Shown piece by piece: positions 52,161 through 63,413 of a stretch of 64,000 bases of DNA. The notes beneath the pieces were generated by a model that did not search any database, was not told the origin of the DNA, and saw only the letters and a list, made by a program, of their open reading frames with translations. The translations under genes were made by a program, and so were the position numbers. Source of the stretch: Setomelanomma holmii (lineage: Eukaryota; Ascomycota; Dothideomycetes; Pleosporales; Phaeosphaeriaceae); NCBI GenBank assembly GCA_010015745.1, contig ML978282.1:1-64000 (forward strand). Direction: 5' to 3'. Numbering within the stretch: position 1 is the first letter of the stretch; each line of letters starts with the position of its first letter.

Positions 52161-53700
52161 CTACCCTAACAATCCGCACCTTGGAACTTGATCCAGCTTC
52201 TTCACAATCGTATCATCGTATTCTCCCTTGTCCCAGTCAAGCGTCTCAGGTAGAGAACGTACAAAATTGGTCGTGTCGCGGAAAAGTGTAGTGCGAAAGA
52301 CCTGGAAACAATGCGTGTGAAAAGCCCCCTTATGCATGAAATGCACAAACAACTTATGAACCGGGCCAGAAGTAACAACAGAAAAGCAGAGTACTGGCGG
52401 TTCTTCTGGCGGCGACCTCGACTCAGAGCTAGGATACCCATTTGCCTAATTACGAAGGTCTTGATGAATTGTAACCATTTGGATAAGGCGTTTCGCTTCA
52501 ACAATGACGAAGGGAAAGCGCACACCCTTGTCAGCATGCGGACCGCTCAATATCGATGCAGACGCCTAGTGGACGACAAGACGCCGCTGTTGGCGTGCTT
52601 CAAACCCAGTGTGTGCGAACCCAATTGTTATATCCGGTATCGGCGTCGATATGTGGTAAGGGTTTGCAGTGTGAGTACTGGTTGGAGCTGATGTTGTAGA
52701 TGGTAGCAGCGACGGTACGAAGCATTGAAGTGTGGCTGCAGTGGCTACAGCGTCCGTTGGGTTGAATTGTGGTAGATCGATCTGCGTTGAGCGCGGTGTG
52801 CATATACCACTTCCATCCTCGTCGTTGTTGTCGAGCGACTCACCTTGTGGCTTAAGCTTAGAATTCCAAACTGAGTCATACTGTAAGCGCACTATCACAA
52901 AGCTTCACTGTGCTGTGAATTTACCTTTCTCTGATATTTGTACCTTCAGCGTGCCATCTGTACCCTCTGCGGCCGACTGCACAAAATTGTAGATGCTTGC
53001 CTTCCATTCGCCTTTGAGCGCAGAGTCGCGTTCGTTTATGTGGGAATCCTTCTGATATCCGACTGCCAACGCGCTTGTCGCTAGGCTTTGCTGGGAGTTA
53101 TGGTTCAGGATGCACTAGAGCTCATCGTCGATCGTAGTAAAAAGCAATCCGCGTGGTGCATGTTCCGTGTTCGATATGTCTGCTGGGACGGCTTCTTGTA
53201 GGACTGGGTGTCCAACATGTTCGAGAGCGTGCAGGACGTGATGCGCGACGACCGCGGCTATTCGACGTTGCGCTTCGCGGGGTAGGTGGTGCTGTCATGA
53301 CCTCCAGGGTTTCACCTGCCATGAATGATAGCTGTAAATGTTGAAGTGCTTTCTGTCAACCGATGCGATGATGATCGCGATGAAGGTACTGCAGCTGCCG
53401 TTGCAGTCAAAGCTTGCAGCTGCGATAGTGCATTCGATGATGCGCGTAGTGCGTGAACGTCAGAGCCTTTGTCGTCAAAGCTATCGAAGGAGTTGGAACA
53501 TGGATGCGAATCCGGCGCCTGTGTGAGAGGTGTACACCTGTGGGAGGGGCACGATGACCTAGACGCAGACCGTGGGCTAGCCACGGCCGATCTTGGGCGA
53601 GTTGTGCGATGGGCCGGAACAGCGACGCTTGCGCATTCCAATATCTTCACTAGCCGTACACTTCATGGTGGTGGTTATGTTGCGCAGGTTGCCGGGTGAA
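52161..53700 (-). pseudogene. Degenerate PD-(D/E)XK-like gene
   Basis: Minus-strand pieces in changing frames reproduce the family layout: N-terminal SKRNVEIAAVVAHHVLHALE-like sequence near 53280, ALKGEWKASIYNFVQSAAEG (about 52990), TPIPDITIGFAHTGF (about 52640), then after a TAG the core GVRFPFVIVEAKRL (about 52530-52490) and finally FRTTLFRDTTNFVRSLPETL (about 52280). At least two stops and two frame changes separate them. It is a diverged relative of the gene at 45.9 kb, inverted. Some breaks could be unrecognised introns, but the TAG just before the catalytic block argues for decay. Confidence 0.65.
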
Positions 53701-53787
53701 CCACGGCCGTCGGACGTTGTGCGGCTGTTTTGAGGTTCCCGGGGGGAGGGGTGACCACAGCCACCCGGACCACCCAGTTCCGGCTCC

Positions 53788-54240
53788 TTATGTAGGTATG
53801 TATACGCGTGCCAGTTGTTCGATGAGTATATACTTAACCTGCGACGAACATTGGCTACCACTGGGGATTGTGACTTTATCCAGAAGCACCTCCTCATCTG
53901 AGTCATCTCCGAGCCATTCGTGCTTGTTCCTGCATCCCTCAGAGAGTAGCCAGCGTAGAATGCTGCGCGTTGCTTTCGCAGAGATGACCTCGTCCTCATG
54001 ATCCAATTCCTTCAGACTCGGCATCTTGTATGCATAGTCGGTTTCTTGTGTACCATGGCTTCGAGAGCTGCAGACATAGTTAATTTGCGGTTTACTTCGA
54101 CTCCCGCATGTTCTGTAGGCGTTGTGCCAAAGGGTTTCCACTGACACACTGGAGCTCGCGTGTGGTGGTCGGACGAGGAAGAGCAAACGACGCTCGTCTG
54201 CGCGCAGCACATGTCCGTCAGCCACAAGAGGCATAGACAT
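53788..54240 (-). CDS. Hypothetical protein (tentative)
   Basis: 150 codons from ATG 54240 (MSMPLVADGHVLRADERRLL), with coding-like stretches (LKELDHEDEVISAKATRSIL, GDDSDEEVLLDKVTIPSG). The frame has a GTACAC...-like break near the end (CSSQVKYILIEQLA), so a C-terminal intron is possible. No motif is recognised. Confidence 0.35.
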   Translation of the reverse strand: MSMPLVADGHVLRADERRLLFLVRPPHASSSVSVETLWHNAYRTCGSRSKPQINYVCSSRSHGTQETDYAYKMPSLKELDHEDEVISAKATRSILRWLLSEGCRNKHEWLGDDSDEEVLLDKVTIPSGSQCSSQVKYILIEQLARVYIPT

Positions 54241-54399
54241 AGACTGCTATATGAATGATTGTTCTGTCCTCGCAGATGGTATATCCATCCTTCCGAAATA
54301 CTATGAAACGTGCACAAAACCTGATGGGCGAACAGCGGAGAGGCCGGTGGAGTATGTCGCGAGACGAAGCGTTGTAAATTGAGCATTGAACCGAAAAGC

Positions 54400-55297
54400 C
54401 TAAGTACATGCCAGAAAGATTGTGCAACCCAGAAATATGATACAACCCAACATCATTGTCGATCGTCTAAGTGTATTGTATCGCATTTCTGCCTTGAGGG
54501 CTAAAACGACCTCATGGGCAGTCTCGAATCGCCGTTCAATACAGCAACCCGCAATCACGTCCCTGAAGGGCACACCAGATAAATCCGGGAATTCGTTTTT
54601 TTCGAATTGAGATCTGACAAAGTCCTCATAAGCGCGTCTCTCATTATTTGCCGGCGCTGGACGTCCATGGAAAGGATAATGGGCAGTATTGATGATGTAG
54701 ATGATCATACCCAGACTAAATATGTCGATTTTTGGCGATGCAATGTCGATGTGTGGGTCGAAAAATGGCTCATCTGGGAGTAGGTGCCCATTCAAGTCCA
54801 GGTCGAGGCATTTAGAGCCACCAAAGTCGGCGAGGATGAGGTCTGTACGCTGGCCAGTCCCATGTACAAGGACGTTTTCAGTGCTTAAATTCGAGTGGAT
54901 AATACCATTGTCGTGAACGTATGAGACGGCTTCGGCAACCTGGAGGCTCCATTTTTCTCGCAATGTCTCATCGCTCTTGTAATCGTCGCTGTCGATGTAC
55001 GATTGGAGGTTTCCACAATTTGCCTCGTCCAGCAACAACCCCTCTTTCATGCCTTCGATTGTGTAAGGGCTATGGAAGCTAGTCGTTCGAATTAGCATGT
55101 CATGGTACAGGGAAGGAGACATACTGGACAATTCGTGGATGATGGCCTAGCCGTTCCAGGAGACGCTTCTCTACAACGAAAGCATTCTCAATCTCGGCAC
55201 GATATCGATCGCTGTTTGTATCACTTGGCACTTTACAGACCAAGCCCTCCTTAACGCGATACACGAAAGCTGTACGTCCTTGGCCTAGTTGATCCAT
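54400..55297 (-). CDS. Tail-anchored protein kinase-like protein with HSN in place of HRD
   Basis: Exon 55297-55125, intron 55124-55079 (GTATGT...ACTAG) and exon 55078-54400 give 283 residues. Kinase signs: Gly loop LGQGRTAFVYRV, Lys22 in LVCKVP, helix C Glu in NAFVVEKRLLERL, NGIIHSNLSTENVLVHG (119-121 HSN, so the catalytic Asp is Asn; metal-binding Asn126 kept), and ADFGG at 141-145. After SLGMIIYIINTAHYPFHGRP the C-lobe is short. The last residues form a membrane tail (MMLGCIIFLGCTIFLACT). Probably a pseudokinase or weak kinase on an internal membrane. A relic of a relative is at 48.1 kb. Confidence 0.78.
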
Positions 55298-56500
55298 GGG
55301 AAATGCTGGAGAGGGTTGAAGGAAGACAACACGAGCGGATTTAATGACGACTCAACTTGGCATCTAGCTGACTAACAGAACGTCACGTGTGTCTTGGAGG
55401 ATGAGTCCATGAGTACTTGCTGAACGATTATGATATTGTAGTCAGGGGATGACGTCGCACTCACTTTGCATTTTACTGTCGCACATCATACAGATCAGAA
55501 TCCACACGTTACGCTCCCCGCTTCCCCGCTTTCCCCCCTGTCTCACAACCATACCATGTGTTTGCTCTCAGTTCTGAAACTGTCAGTGTATACTACAGTT
55601 ATCTCGACATCCACTCAAGTAACTTACAGGGATGGGGGCATGTAGATTGTCCACATTTCCCATCATGCTTCCCGGAGCCAGTGTTGTGTTCCTTCGTCAC
55701 GTGGCCAACTCTGTTTGGGTCATCGCATGTTTGCTTGCTGCCCCATTCCTTCACGGTACATCCACAGCCATAGAATCGGGTATATTGGACATATTGGAGA
55801 CACATGTCAGGCGCACGAGTGGGTCAGAAGGAATGCTATGTATTGGCAGAAGAGGCGATTGAGGTCGTTTGGGGCCGTTTTGGAGTAGGAAGTGTTTTGA
55901 AGACCGAACAACGATGAAATGTATGCTCTATTTATGTTAGGAAGGGCAGTAACAGCGCCTCGGGACAGTATCCACATTCACCGATACTTGTTTGCTACCG
56001 AGGGTGCTCATGCCTGCTGCTACAGGGTCCTTTTTGAAAGACCTGTTGTACTGGTCGGCATCAAGACTGAATGTCTGGCTGCATGTGCGAACCGACCATA
56101 CGCTTGCAGCACATCATGGTGAACGATCGGCATGACTGCTTCATTACATTGCGGCGTTGAAATGGGACATCCGCGGGCATTGCTCTGTAGAATGAGGATG
56201 CCGAACAGGCGTCCAGCTATAACAAATGGAAAGAACTCGTATGCGACTCGCTTCGACTCACGTCACGGTGCATCATGTCGCATCAATCAGTCAATAGTAC
56301 AAGTCTTGCCTCTGAAACTGTTGTGGACTGGTGCTCAGCAGGGCTGTGTGAGAGAACTCGCTGTCGCCTGCTAGCCCGCAACTAGCAATGACAAAGCCTC
56401 ATCGGTCGCTCACAGGATGACAGGGTTTTGTGTACGAGGGGGTCAGGTAGGTAGGGTAGTTAGTGGGCGCATGGGTCTTGCAGTAGCCTGTACGGATGGC
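55298..56500. other. Gene-free stretch, nothing recognised
   Basis: About 1.2 kb with only short overlapping frames on both strands. No repeat structure until the minisatellite region begins at about 56.5 kb. Confidence 0.45.
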
Positions 56501-56504
56501 CCGC

Positions 56505-56828
56505 AAATATGGGAGACGTAGGGGACGTAGGGACGGATGCCGAAGCAATTGTTGGCTCTGTTGATCCTATATCGCGTGCAATTGGTTCTCAATCCTCTTA
56601 ATAATGCTTGGCATCCTAAGGCTTCCCCGCTAACGTCCCCAACGTCTCCACCTCAACGTCCCCTACGTCCCCTACGTCCCCAACGTCCCCTACGTCCCCA
56701 ACGTCCCCTACGTCCCCAACGTCCCCAACGTCCCCTACGTCCCCAACGTCCCCTACGTCCCCAACGTCCCCTACGTCCCCAACGTCCCCTACGTCCCCTA
56801 CGTCCCCTACGTCCCCTACGTCCTCTAA
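56505..56828. repeat. ACGTCCCCT/ACGTCCCCA minisatellite, copy 1, with an inverted patch
   Basis: About 20 units of the 9-mer ACGTCCCCT or ACGTCCCCA from 56631 to 56828. The inverse motif (GACGTAGGGGACGTAGGG) stands at 56510-56530, about 100 bp upstream. Any protein frame through it is repeat-derived. Confidence 0.92.
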
Positions 56829-56877
56829 GTGTACATGCGTCTAAGCATCCTACCTTCTGAAGTCCGAGTCACACACT

Positions 56878-57585
56878 ATGACATACATGAAACGTTTCGA
56901 CGCTATCTCGAAGGAAATAGAGGAATACCAAACGATCCCAGGTATTTACTGGGAAGACCTTGAAAAGAGACTCGTCATTACATGTAAAACGCTAAAACGT
57001 TATCCAAGATCATCGACCAAGCGTGCTCGTCCACTTATCAAGTTGGAGAGCCAGCAAAGGCATGCACAGAAGGTGTATCAGCGGGTTCTCCGGGACGCCC
57101 CGGCCGCATTCTTACCTTTCATCCTCACTTCAAGTCCGAAGGCCTGCGAGGGTTTCAAGGTAGCCCAATTTTGCAAAGGCCACAAGAAGGAACGCCACTA
57201 TCGTCTCAATGATGACAACAAGAAACTCCTCGAGGATATAGCGGACAGGAATGGACTCAATCAAAGTTCACACTATCTGGATCTCATGGAGATACTGTTT
57301 CCAAAGGGTAACTATACTCCTCTCTCCAGCAGCCACGCTGTCAAACATTACTAAGCGACAATAGATTCCACCTCGGAGGTCGTACTTGATTTCAAGCCTA
57401 GAGAACTGATAGAATTCCTCGCCACATACCCGACTCCACCACAACTACGGTTGAAATGTCCTTTTTTAGGGGCGCCACTGCCCCACATAGATATAGCTCT
57501 GGATACAGGGATGAAAATCAGGGTTGAATTTTCTCATGAGCTGAGCGTTGCTTTCATCAAGCATATCAACAACAGTGCTACGTAA
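56878..57585 (+). CDS. Hypothetical protein, two exons
   Basis: Exon 56878-57307, intron 57308-57364 (GTAACT...AATAG) and exon 57365-57585 give 216 residues. The N-terminus is helical and basic (EKRLVITCKTLKRYPRSSTK, RHAQKVYQRVLRDAPAAFLP). The second exon encodes EVVLDFKPRELIEFLATYPT and a strand-rich end (IALDTGMKIRVEFSHELSVA). No family recognised; the start follows the minisatellite by 50 bp, which may affect its promoter. Confidence 0.6.
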
Positions 57586-57683
57586 GCGCAGTAGGATAAG
57601 CGCATTTCTTGCGCGCATTCACGTATATCTGCCGTAAATGAACGATACTTCCACAATTCTTATCACAATTCAAATAGAACACA

Positions 57684-58240
57684 TTATCCATCATGCTTTT
57701 CTCTGAAGCGTCGAAATGAAGCTCTTCCCAAACACATCCCCGTCTGACCTGGTTCTATGAACACAATGACAGCGCCATCCTCTTGCGGCCCTGTCACTAT
57801 GTTTAGTACCTCACCACCGGTGACCCGGATCGCCCCGGCCGTTCCTTTTTTTCTGACTAGTACGGCGCGGATGTCGGATTCAATCTCTAAGAAGGTTTCA
57901 CCTATCGTGTCCGTAGAGTCAAGCGTGAACGCGTAGCCCATCTACACTATGATCAGCGATATACATATCAATACATCGTAGCAGCATACTCTTTCTTTGA
58001 CCTTGTTTTGGAGCATTTCAATATCCTCGGCAATGTCATCGACTTGTATCGTTTGGCTCCCCATGAGCCCTGACGGTTTCGTCGCAAGAAGTGTGGAGGA
58101 TCGAGTGGTGCTACGTGATGGGACTGCGGGATGCTAGGTGATGGGATCGCGGATTGAGGATTGGGCTGAGGAGGGACCTGCTGTTGGACGTTAGGTAACA
58201 ACTCGAAACATCGTCGAAGTGAAAACTTGCCTCGAAGCAC
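57684..58240 (-). CDS. Hypothetical protein, spliced, 5' part unresolved
   Basis: The last exon ends at 57684 and encodes MGYAFTLDSTDTIGETFLEI and KGTAGAIRVTGGEVLNIVTG, a beta-rich domain. A GTATGC...GTGTAG intron (about 57988-57942) links it in frame to an upstream exon reading GSQTIQVDDIAEDIEMLQNK. Further upstream a Pro/Gln-rich frame (NVQQQVPPQPNPQSAIPSPS) is probably the N-terminus but joins out of phase by the obvious splice sites. Function unknown. Confidence 0.45.
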
Positions 58241-58768
58241 GAACAGCGGATCACAGCTGCAAAGAGACGTTCAGTCTAGGTGCTCAAGCTGGCACAAGAG
58301 TAACGGTGCAACCATGAAGAGCCTAACACGTGTGTCGTGCTGTGTTGTGCTGTGCTGTTAGCCTGATGCTGCCCGACGTGTGCATAGCTCTACCAAAGAG
58401 GGGCAGAGCAGTCACGTGCGCAAATCCTCCATCAGACAAGAGCAACTCGGAACAATAATAATCCGGCGAAATTGTCAGAATTCTGAGGAACCATAACATA
58501 CCACACACATCTTTGAGTCTAGCTCTCAGACAGCGGCCTGCATTCACGCGATTTGCACCGCTCGCATCTGCAGAATCTTGAAGCTGCCATTCCGTAATGA
58601 GATCGTGAAAGAACTAAATAACCAGACATGGGGCACAGAGTCATGTCAGTCTGTAGACAATCGGTGACTTGAACATGTGAATGAGGTTTAGCATCGCGGG
58701 GCTAGCGGGCGCATGGTAGCAAGTTCCGACAGTCAGAGGCTAGCCTTCTCCTATTGGCTAGTCGATGC
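58241..58768. other. Intergenic, nothing recognised
   Basis: About 530 bp; a minus frame (58323-58547) has no motif. The end (GGGCGCATGG, 58708) resembles sequence before the first minisatellite (GGGCGCATGGG, 56465). Confidence 0.4.
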
Positions 58769-58875
58769 TACGTCCCCTACGTCCCCTACGTCCCCTACGT
58801 CCCCTACGTCCCCTACGTCCCCTACGTCCCCTACGTCCCCTACGTCCCCTACGTCCCCTACGTCCCCCACGTCCC
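58769..58875. repeat. ACGTCCCCT minisatellite, copy 2
   Basis: About 12 nearly perfect tandem 9-mers ACGTCCCCT, the same unit as at 56.6 kb. The purity suggests recent expansion. Confidence 0.93.
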
Positions 58876-59155
58876 TGTTCCATACACGACTCTCTTACTC
58901 TTCCAGACCTGGGTCGACGCTGTCGAATAACCTTTAACAGAATGGACTAGTGTAAGATTAGCCTTGCGGCTGTCATCGTTGCGGTTGAGATGGGAAGCCA
59001 TTCGTTATGCAAGCCGCTTCGTAGATGTATGTTCCTGACGGTAAGATACCGACTACTTCTGTAGTGTTCTTTGTAATGATTGGAGTATCTAGAGGAAGAT
59101 GGTAGTGGAGCGAAGCGTGTTCACGCCATTTCAGGAATGTCTGTGGTCGGTGATC

Positions 59156-59505
59156 TATCCGCTCAGCAAGCCACTTCACACCAGCAGAGCCATGATATAC
59201 CCACATCTGCAGAATCCTTCGACATGGCCGGGAAACCTAGATGAGGATGGGTGAGCTGCATTGATCGTGCAGTTGAGCGTGCAGTGTAGCCTGCAGCGTA
59301 CTTTTGGCAGGATACATAGAACTTGGACAAGGGTGGAACAACGCTGAACTTGAAGCATAGGACCCGGGTGTTGTAGATCCGCAAATGCTATCCGCTCTGC
59401 AAGCCACTGACATCGACTATGCAACCACTTCTGCAGTATCCTTCGACATGGCCGGGGAATCCAGATGAGGATGGGTGAGCTGCATTGAGCGCGGCACGGA
59501 GCGTG
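59156..59505. repeat. Direct duplication of about 120 bp
   Basis: Two copies, 59156-59276 and 59389-59505, share TATCCGCTC.GCAAGCCACT, CTTCGACATGGCCGGG and GATGAGGATGGGTGAGCTGC, offset by about 233 bp and diverged by some 15 differences. No gene is recognised from 58876 to 59878; minus frames across the repeats are not credible. Confidence 0.85.
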
Positions 59506-59878
59506 AGCCCACGTACAACAGTCACTCACTCCAAGAGCAGCGGACTCTCCGCTGCGTTCGAGATACTTTCTCAACTTGGATCTCTTCTCCTCGTCCCCTG
59601 CTTGCAATCATCAACACCAACCGTCCTGAAATAGCCATCTCCTCTCAAGGCAAGTTAGCCACCTCGCTCACTCCTTTACTGACAAAACTAGCTCTTTCTT
59701 TCCGCTATACATCGCCTTCCATCGACGACCCCTTCTTTGTGTCCAGAAGACAACCATTAAGGTATGTTGGCCGTTCGCACTTTTTCCATGACTGATAGAG
59801 ATAGCCCTTGATTCTTTCCGCATAAAATTACCGCCCTACAACTTTACTGAACGTCACCTGTGTGAAGTTCCATCCATC

Positions 59879-60115
59879 ATGTCCAGCAATCAAACGAACA
59901 CCGCTCTAGCAGATGCTACTAGATCGTCCACCCAGTCGGCACCTGAAGCAAGCAATAGCAATCAATCGACTGAGCACGACACCCAGCACAATAATACACA
60001 ACCTTCTGCCATCGTTACAGTGGACTCCACGAGTGATCCTGCGGTTCGAGGTTTTCATGAGGCTATGAATCGCCCGTCTTCCAACGGGGTACACCACCAT
60101 GACTCGGCTCAGTGA
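59879..60115 (+). CDS. Small disordered Ser/Thr/Asn-rich protein (tentative)
   Basis: A 78-codon frame from ATG 59879 (MSSNQTNTALADATRSSTQS) to SNGVHHHDSAQ. Entirely polar with no motif. A pyrimidine- and CATC-rich leader precedes the ATG. Real but tiny, or chance. Confidence 0.3.
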   Translation: MSSNQTNTALADATRSSTQSAPEASNSNQSTEHDTQHNNTQPSAIVTVDSTSDPAVRGFHEAMNRPSSNGVHHHDSAQ

Positions 60116-60549
60116 ACAGCTTTCGACTACAATGGGTAGTTAAAAGTGGTCTATCGCGTCCGTGCGGGAACACCAAAACTTCACACCTCAATGAAATTCT
60201 CACAACGACGCTTAATTTTCTTGGAAAAAAGTGAGAGGCATGGAAGAACTTGCGTTCTCTTTTGAAGAAAAGGCGTATAGCCTAGAGAGGCGTTGTGGTA
60301 GGGGTGCTATGGGAAGGACCGAGGAGGGGCAGCTCGCTAACGGTCACGTGAGCGATAGTCCACCTTTAACCACCTAGTAGCATATTTACTAGTTCATAAT
60401 TCGATGTCAGAAAACCCAACCAATCACAGCTCGATTCGTGGCACCGGAACATTGATTTTCCCCCCCACTTGATCTCGTGACATGCTAGCCAAACCGTCCA
60501 ACACATCACCTTCGTTGTTCGCTACTTCTTCTTACATGCTAATATCACA
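60116..60549. other. Intergenic, nothing recognised
   Basis: About 430 bp with a CCAAT (60418-60423) ahead of the next gene. Confidence 0.4.
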
Positions 60550-61138
60550 ATGTCAATCTGTGCTGCTATTCAAACAACGCCAGATATACAAAATCGAGCA
60601 CGCAGACTCGCGGTTTTGTTAAAGGACTCGAAATTCAAGAATAAAACAGCTGAGGACGACCGGATGGCATGGGCCGAATACAACCTCAGTGATGAATGTC
60701 GCCAAGAATATGACCTCCAACTCAGGGACCTCCAGACGATAGTATGTTTAGCGATGGGATATACTTCTGCGATTAACAGTTATGAAGGCTTTAGACATAA
60801 GGCGCACTATCGACAAGAGCGGCCACGCACCCCCAAAGATCGAGCCGCCTGGTACACAGCTTCCTCAACCCGCAATATATCGCCTCGATGCTGGCTTGAT
60901 GCAAGCTCCATTTGATCATCATCTCGTCCTGTTATCTCTTGCCTGGGAAGACTGCACAAAGGCAGTATTGAACATACGGGCAGATCGCAAAGGCGGCACT
61001 CACACCTTAGCATGGCAATGCGGCTGTATTGTGCTGCTATATGCACGAGGCTACTGTCAAACGGATCCATCAGGGATACCCTTTCTTATGATACCAATAC
61101 GGACCTCTCAACACATCGCCAATACAGAAGGAGTGTAA
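60550..61138 (+). CDS. Hypothetical protein, two exons
   Basis: Exon 60550-60741, a 46-nt intron (60742-60787, GTATGT...TGAAG) and exon 60788-61138 give 180 residues, reading LQTI then ALDIRRTIDKSG at the join. The first exon is helical and charged (DRMAWAEYNLSDECRQEYDL); the second ends in a Cys/Gly-rich stretch (WQCGCIVLLYARGYCQTDPS). The upstream acceptor AACAG is out of phase, which favours TGAAG. Family not recognised. Confidence 0.5.
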
Positions 61139-61145
61139 TGAAATG

Positions 61146-63413
61146 TTATTGGAACAGGCTCCAGTCTCCGTAGCTTTCTGTTGGCCAGTTCACCACAGCA
61201 GACGGTGGGGACGGAGATCGTGGCCGCAACAATTGTGGGTCAGATCTGCGCAAAAATTCTGCCTCGAAGCCATCATCCATATTGAGGTCACATCCACCTG
61301 TTTCGCTGTGGACGCGCCGGAGGTGTGAACTACTCGGGGAAGAATGACTGAGAGACAGAAATCGCCATGGTGACGAAGAATTGTGGCGATCCGGACTCGA
61401 TATCGTCGTGGGAGGTATACATTCCTGCAGATTGCTGGCAACATGTTCCAAAACCATTGAAGAACTCAATTGTGGGCTTTCTATTTGGACTATACTCCCA
61501 TCCGGGTCTGTGTTGCTATGATCTGTTATCGTGTTAGCTAGTGAGGGAACGACCTTTCCTCCTTTACGCCTCTTCCTTGCCGAGATGGCTGGCAGTCTAG
61601 AGGAATCGGGCGTGTCTTGAGTTGTTGGGAGAACGGTCATCGCGTCTGGCATTTCATCCAAAGCTTTTTTAGGTTCTGAGCCATCGTACTGATCTTCTTG
61701 CTGCCGAGCGGTTCTCTGTCGTTTGGCAGGATCTGTGCGAGTCCTGAACGGACTTGCACTCGTGCCTAGAACGACGGCTATATACTCTCAGCGCTAGACA
61801 GATAAGTGGGTTAGTGACTATACCTTCAGCTTCAGACCGACCAGTTTCCATATGAGTCTCTACTTCGCAAGTACTATATCCGTTCAATCGACGTGTATTT
61901 CTGTGCTGCACGGAGATCGTCTCATCCAAACACAGAAGACTGCGCGTGCTGTTCGCCTCTCCCGAACACGGTGTAATACCAGACTGCTGCGCTGAGTCAT
62001 AGGGGACCTGTGCTTGAATTTCACCGCAGTATCGTGGCTCTGGAGCTGACGATTGTCGGAGAGAGTCTTGTTGTATTGTTGGAAGAACGATCATTGCTTG
62101 GATGTCACACAAGACGTCATCCTCAAGACCTGATTCAGGTCCTGTTGTCATTATATTTGTCGTTGTCGTCGTTAATGTCAGAGCACTACCGACGGAAGTC
62201 GGCATCGTAGCTGACTCGAAAAGGGCATCCTCGCGTTGGTTCTCGACTACTTGCTTGTATAATGTAGGCGATTGCGATGCTTCGCTGACCCTCGAGTTAT
62301 GCTTAAAGTGTTCTCTTAAAAATGTTTCCCCCAGCGATTTCTTGATCAACTTCATCAACCTAGTGCTGTCTGTCGTGTTGTAGGTATAGCCTAGAGCTAG
62401 AAAATCGCGGAGAAGGATGTAGGCAACATCCTTATCTTGATTCCTGGATACTTTCGTCGAATCGGGAAGCTTGGTCTCGCGAAACATGCATAGTGCCTCA
62501 AGATCCCATTTGTTGAGTTTCTCCATCCTACTGTACGTCAGAGGGTGCCTATATCAATGGCAATTTTGCTTACTCTGATTTTCCAATATGCATATAGTAC
62601 AGAGCAGCCGGACCTGCAAACTCCATAAGCGTAAGATCTTTCTGACCTGCCGTGTACAGCTTAGCCAAGATCGATCTCTCAACCTTAAGCTCTTCGCTGA
62701 GCTGGTTGAGGGCAGCGGTTATAGTTCTTTCTCCACGTGAGTTTGTCGTGGGTGTCATTGTAGCTACTGCTGTTGTGAAATACAGTCGCTCTTTATGACG
62801 CGACGATGAGTCTTGGAGTATGTGGTACAGCTCTTTTGCTAGTGTCGTTGGGTCTTCCGAGGCAAGGTGTTTTGGAACGTTGCTCCAACCAGGAATCTCT
62901 TGACCCTGAGACTTCGCAAGTCGTGTAGCGACCTTTACTAAAACTTCCTGCTTGTTGGTTGATAGGTCGACGCTTTGCGAACCATAGTGTACTTGAAACC
63001 ATTCTTTGACCGGACAGACAACCTCGAGTGGCATAACATCTTGATGTTGCGTGGAAACCGGTCGCGGAACATCTTGCAGCATATCGTCTGGCGGAACATC
63101 GGGCGGAACATCTGCCATGACTCCTGGCATACAGTTTTGTGGCGTAAGGTCTTGTGGCTGATGTGGCTCTCGAACCGTCACGTGGGTGGCGTGGAGCGTG
63201 GTCTGGGCGTCTTGGTCCCAAACACCATCTGGGAGAAGCTCACGACACTCAAGCCGAGTGCCCCTTCTGAAAAACTCACGGAAACCGGTACGCAATGCCT
63301 TAATTTCAGTAAGCCACCAAACACTCGCTCGCAAGACCTTTACTCACATAGTCGTCTACGACTCTTGATGGCGATAACGAGTCCAGCGCTTTCAACAAGT
63401 CCGCATTATCCAT
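61146..63413 (-). CDS. Hypothetical 705-residue protein, four exons
   Basis: Exons 63413-63348, 63298-62574, 62530-61824 and 61765-61146 join in phase; introns are GTGAGT...TTAAG, GTAAGC...TACAG and GTATAG...TCTAG, 43-58 nt. It starts MDNADLLKALDSLSPSRVVD. Helical blocks are seen in exon 2 (DPTTLAKELYHILQDSSSRH, LNQLSEELKVERSILAKLYT) and at the start of exon 3 (WDLEALCMFRETKLPDSTKV). From mid-exon 3 the chain is Ser/Thr/Pro-rich and disordered, with a likely nuclear signal (SARKRRKGGK). This suggests a nuclear regulatory protein, but no DNA-binding domain is recognised. Confidence 0.65.

Noticed and set aside
56537..56860. Pro/Leu/Arg-rich protein across the minisatellite
   Set aside because: A 9-bp repeat without stops keeps several frames open; the composition is purely repeat-derived.
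58713..58950. Thr/Ser/Pro or Leu/Arg/Pro repeat proteins at the second minisatellite
   Set aside because: Same reason: two frames are equally open over perfect 9-mers.
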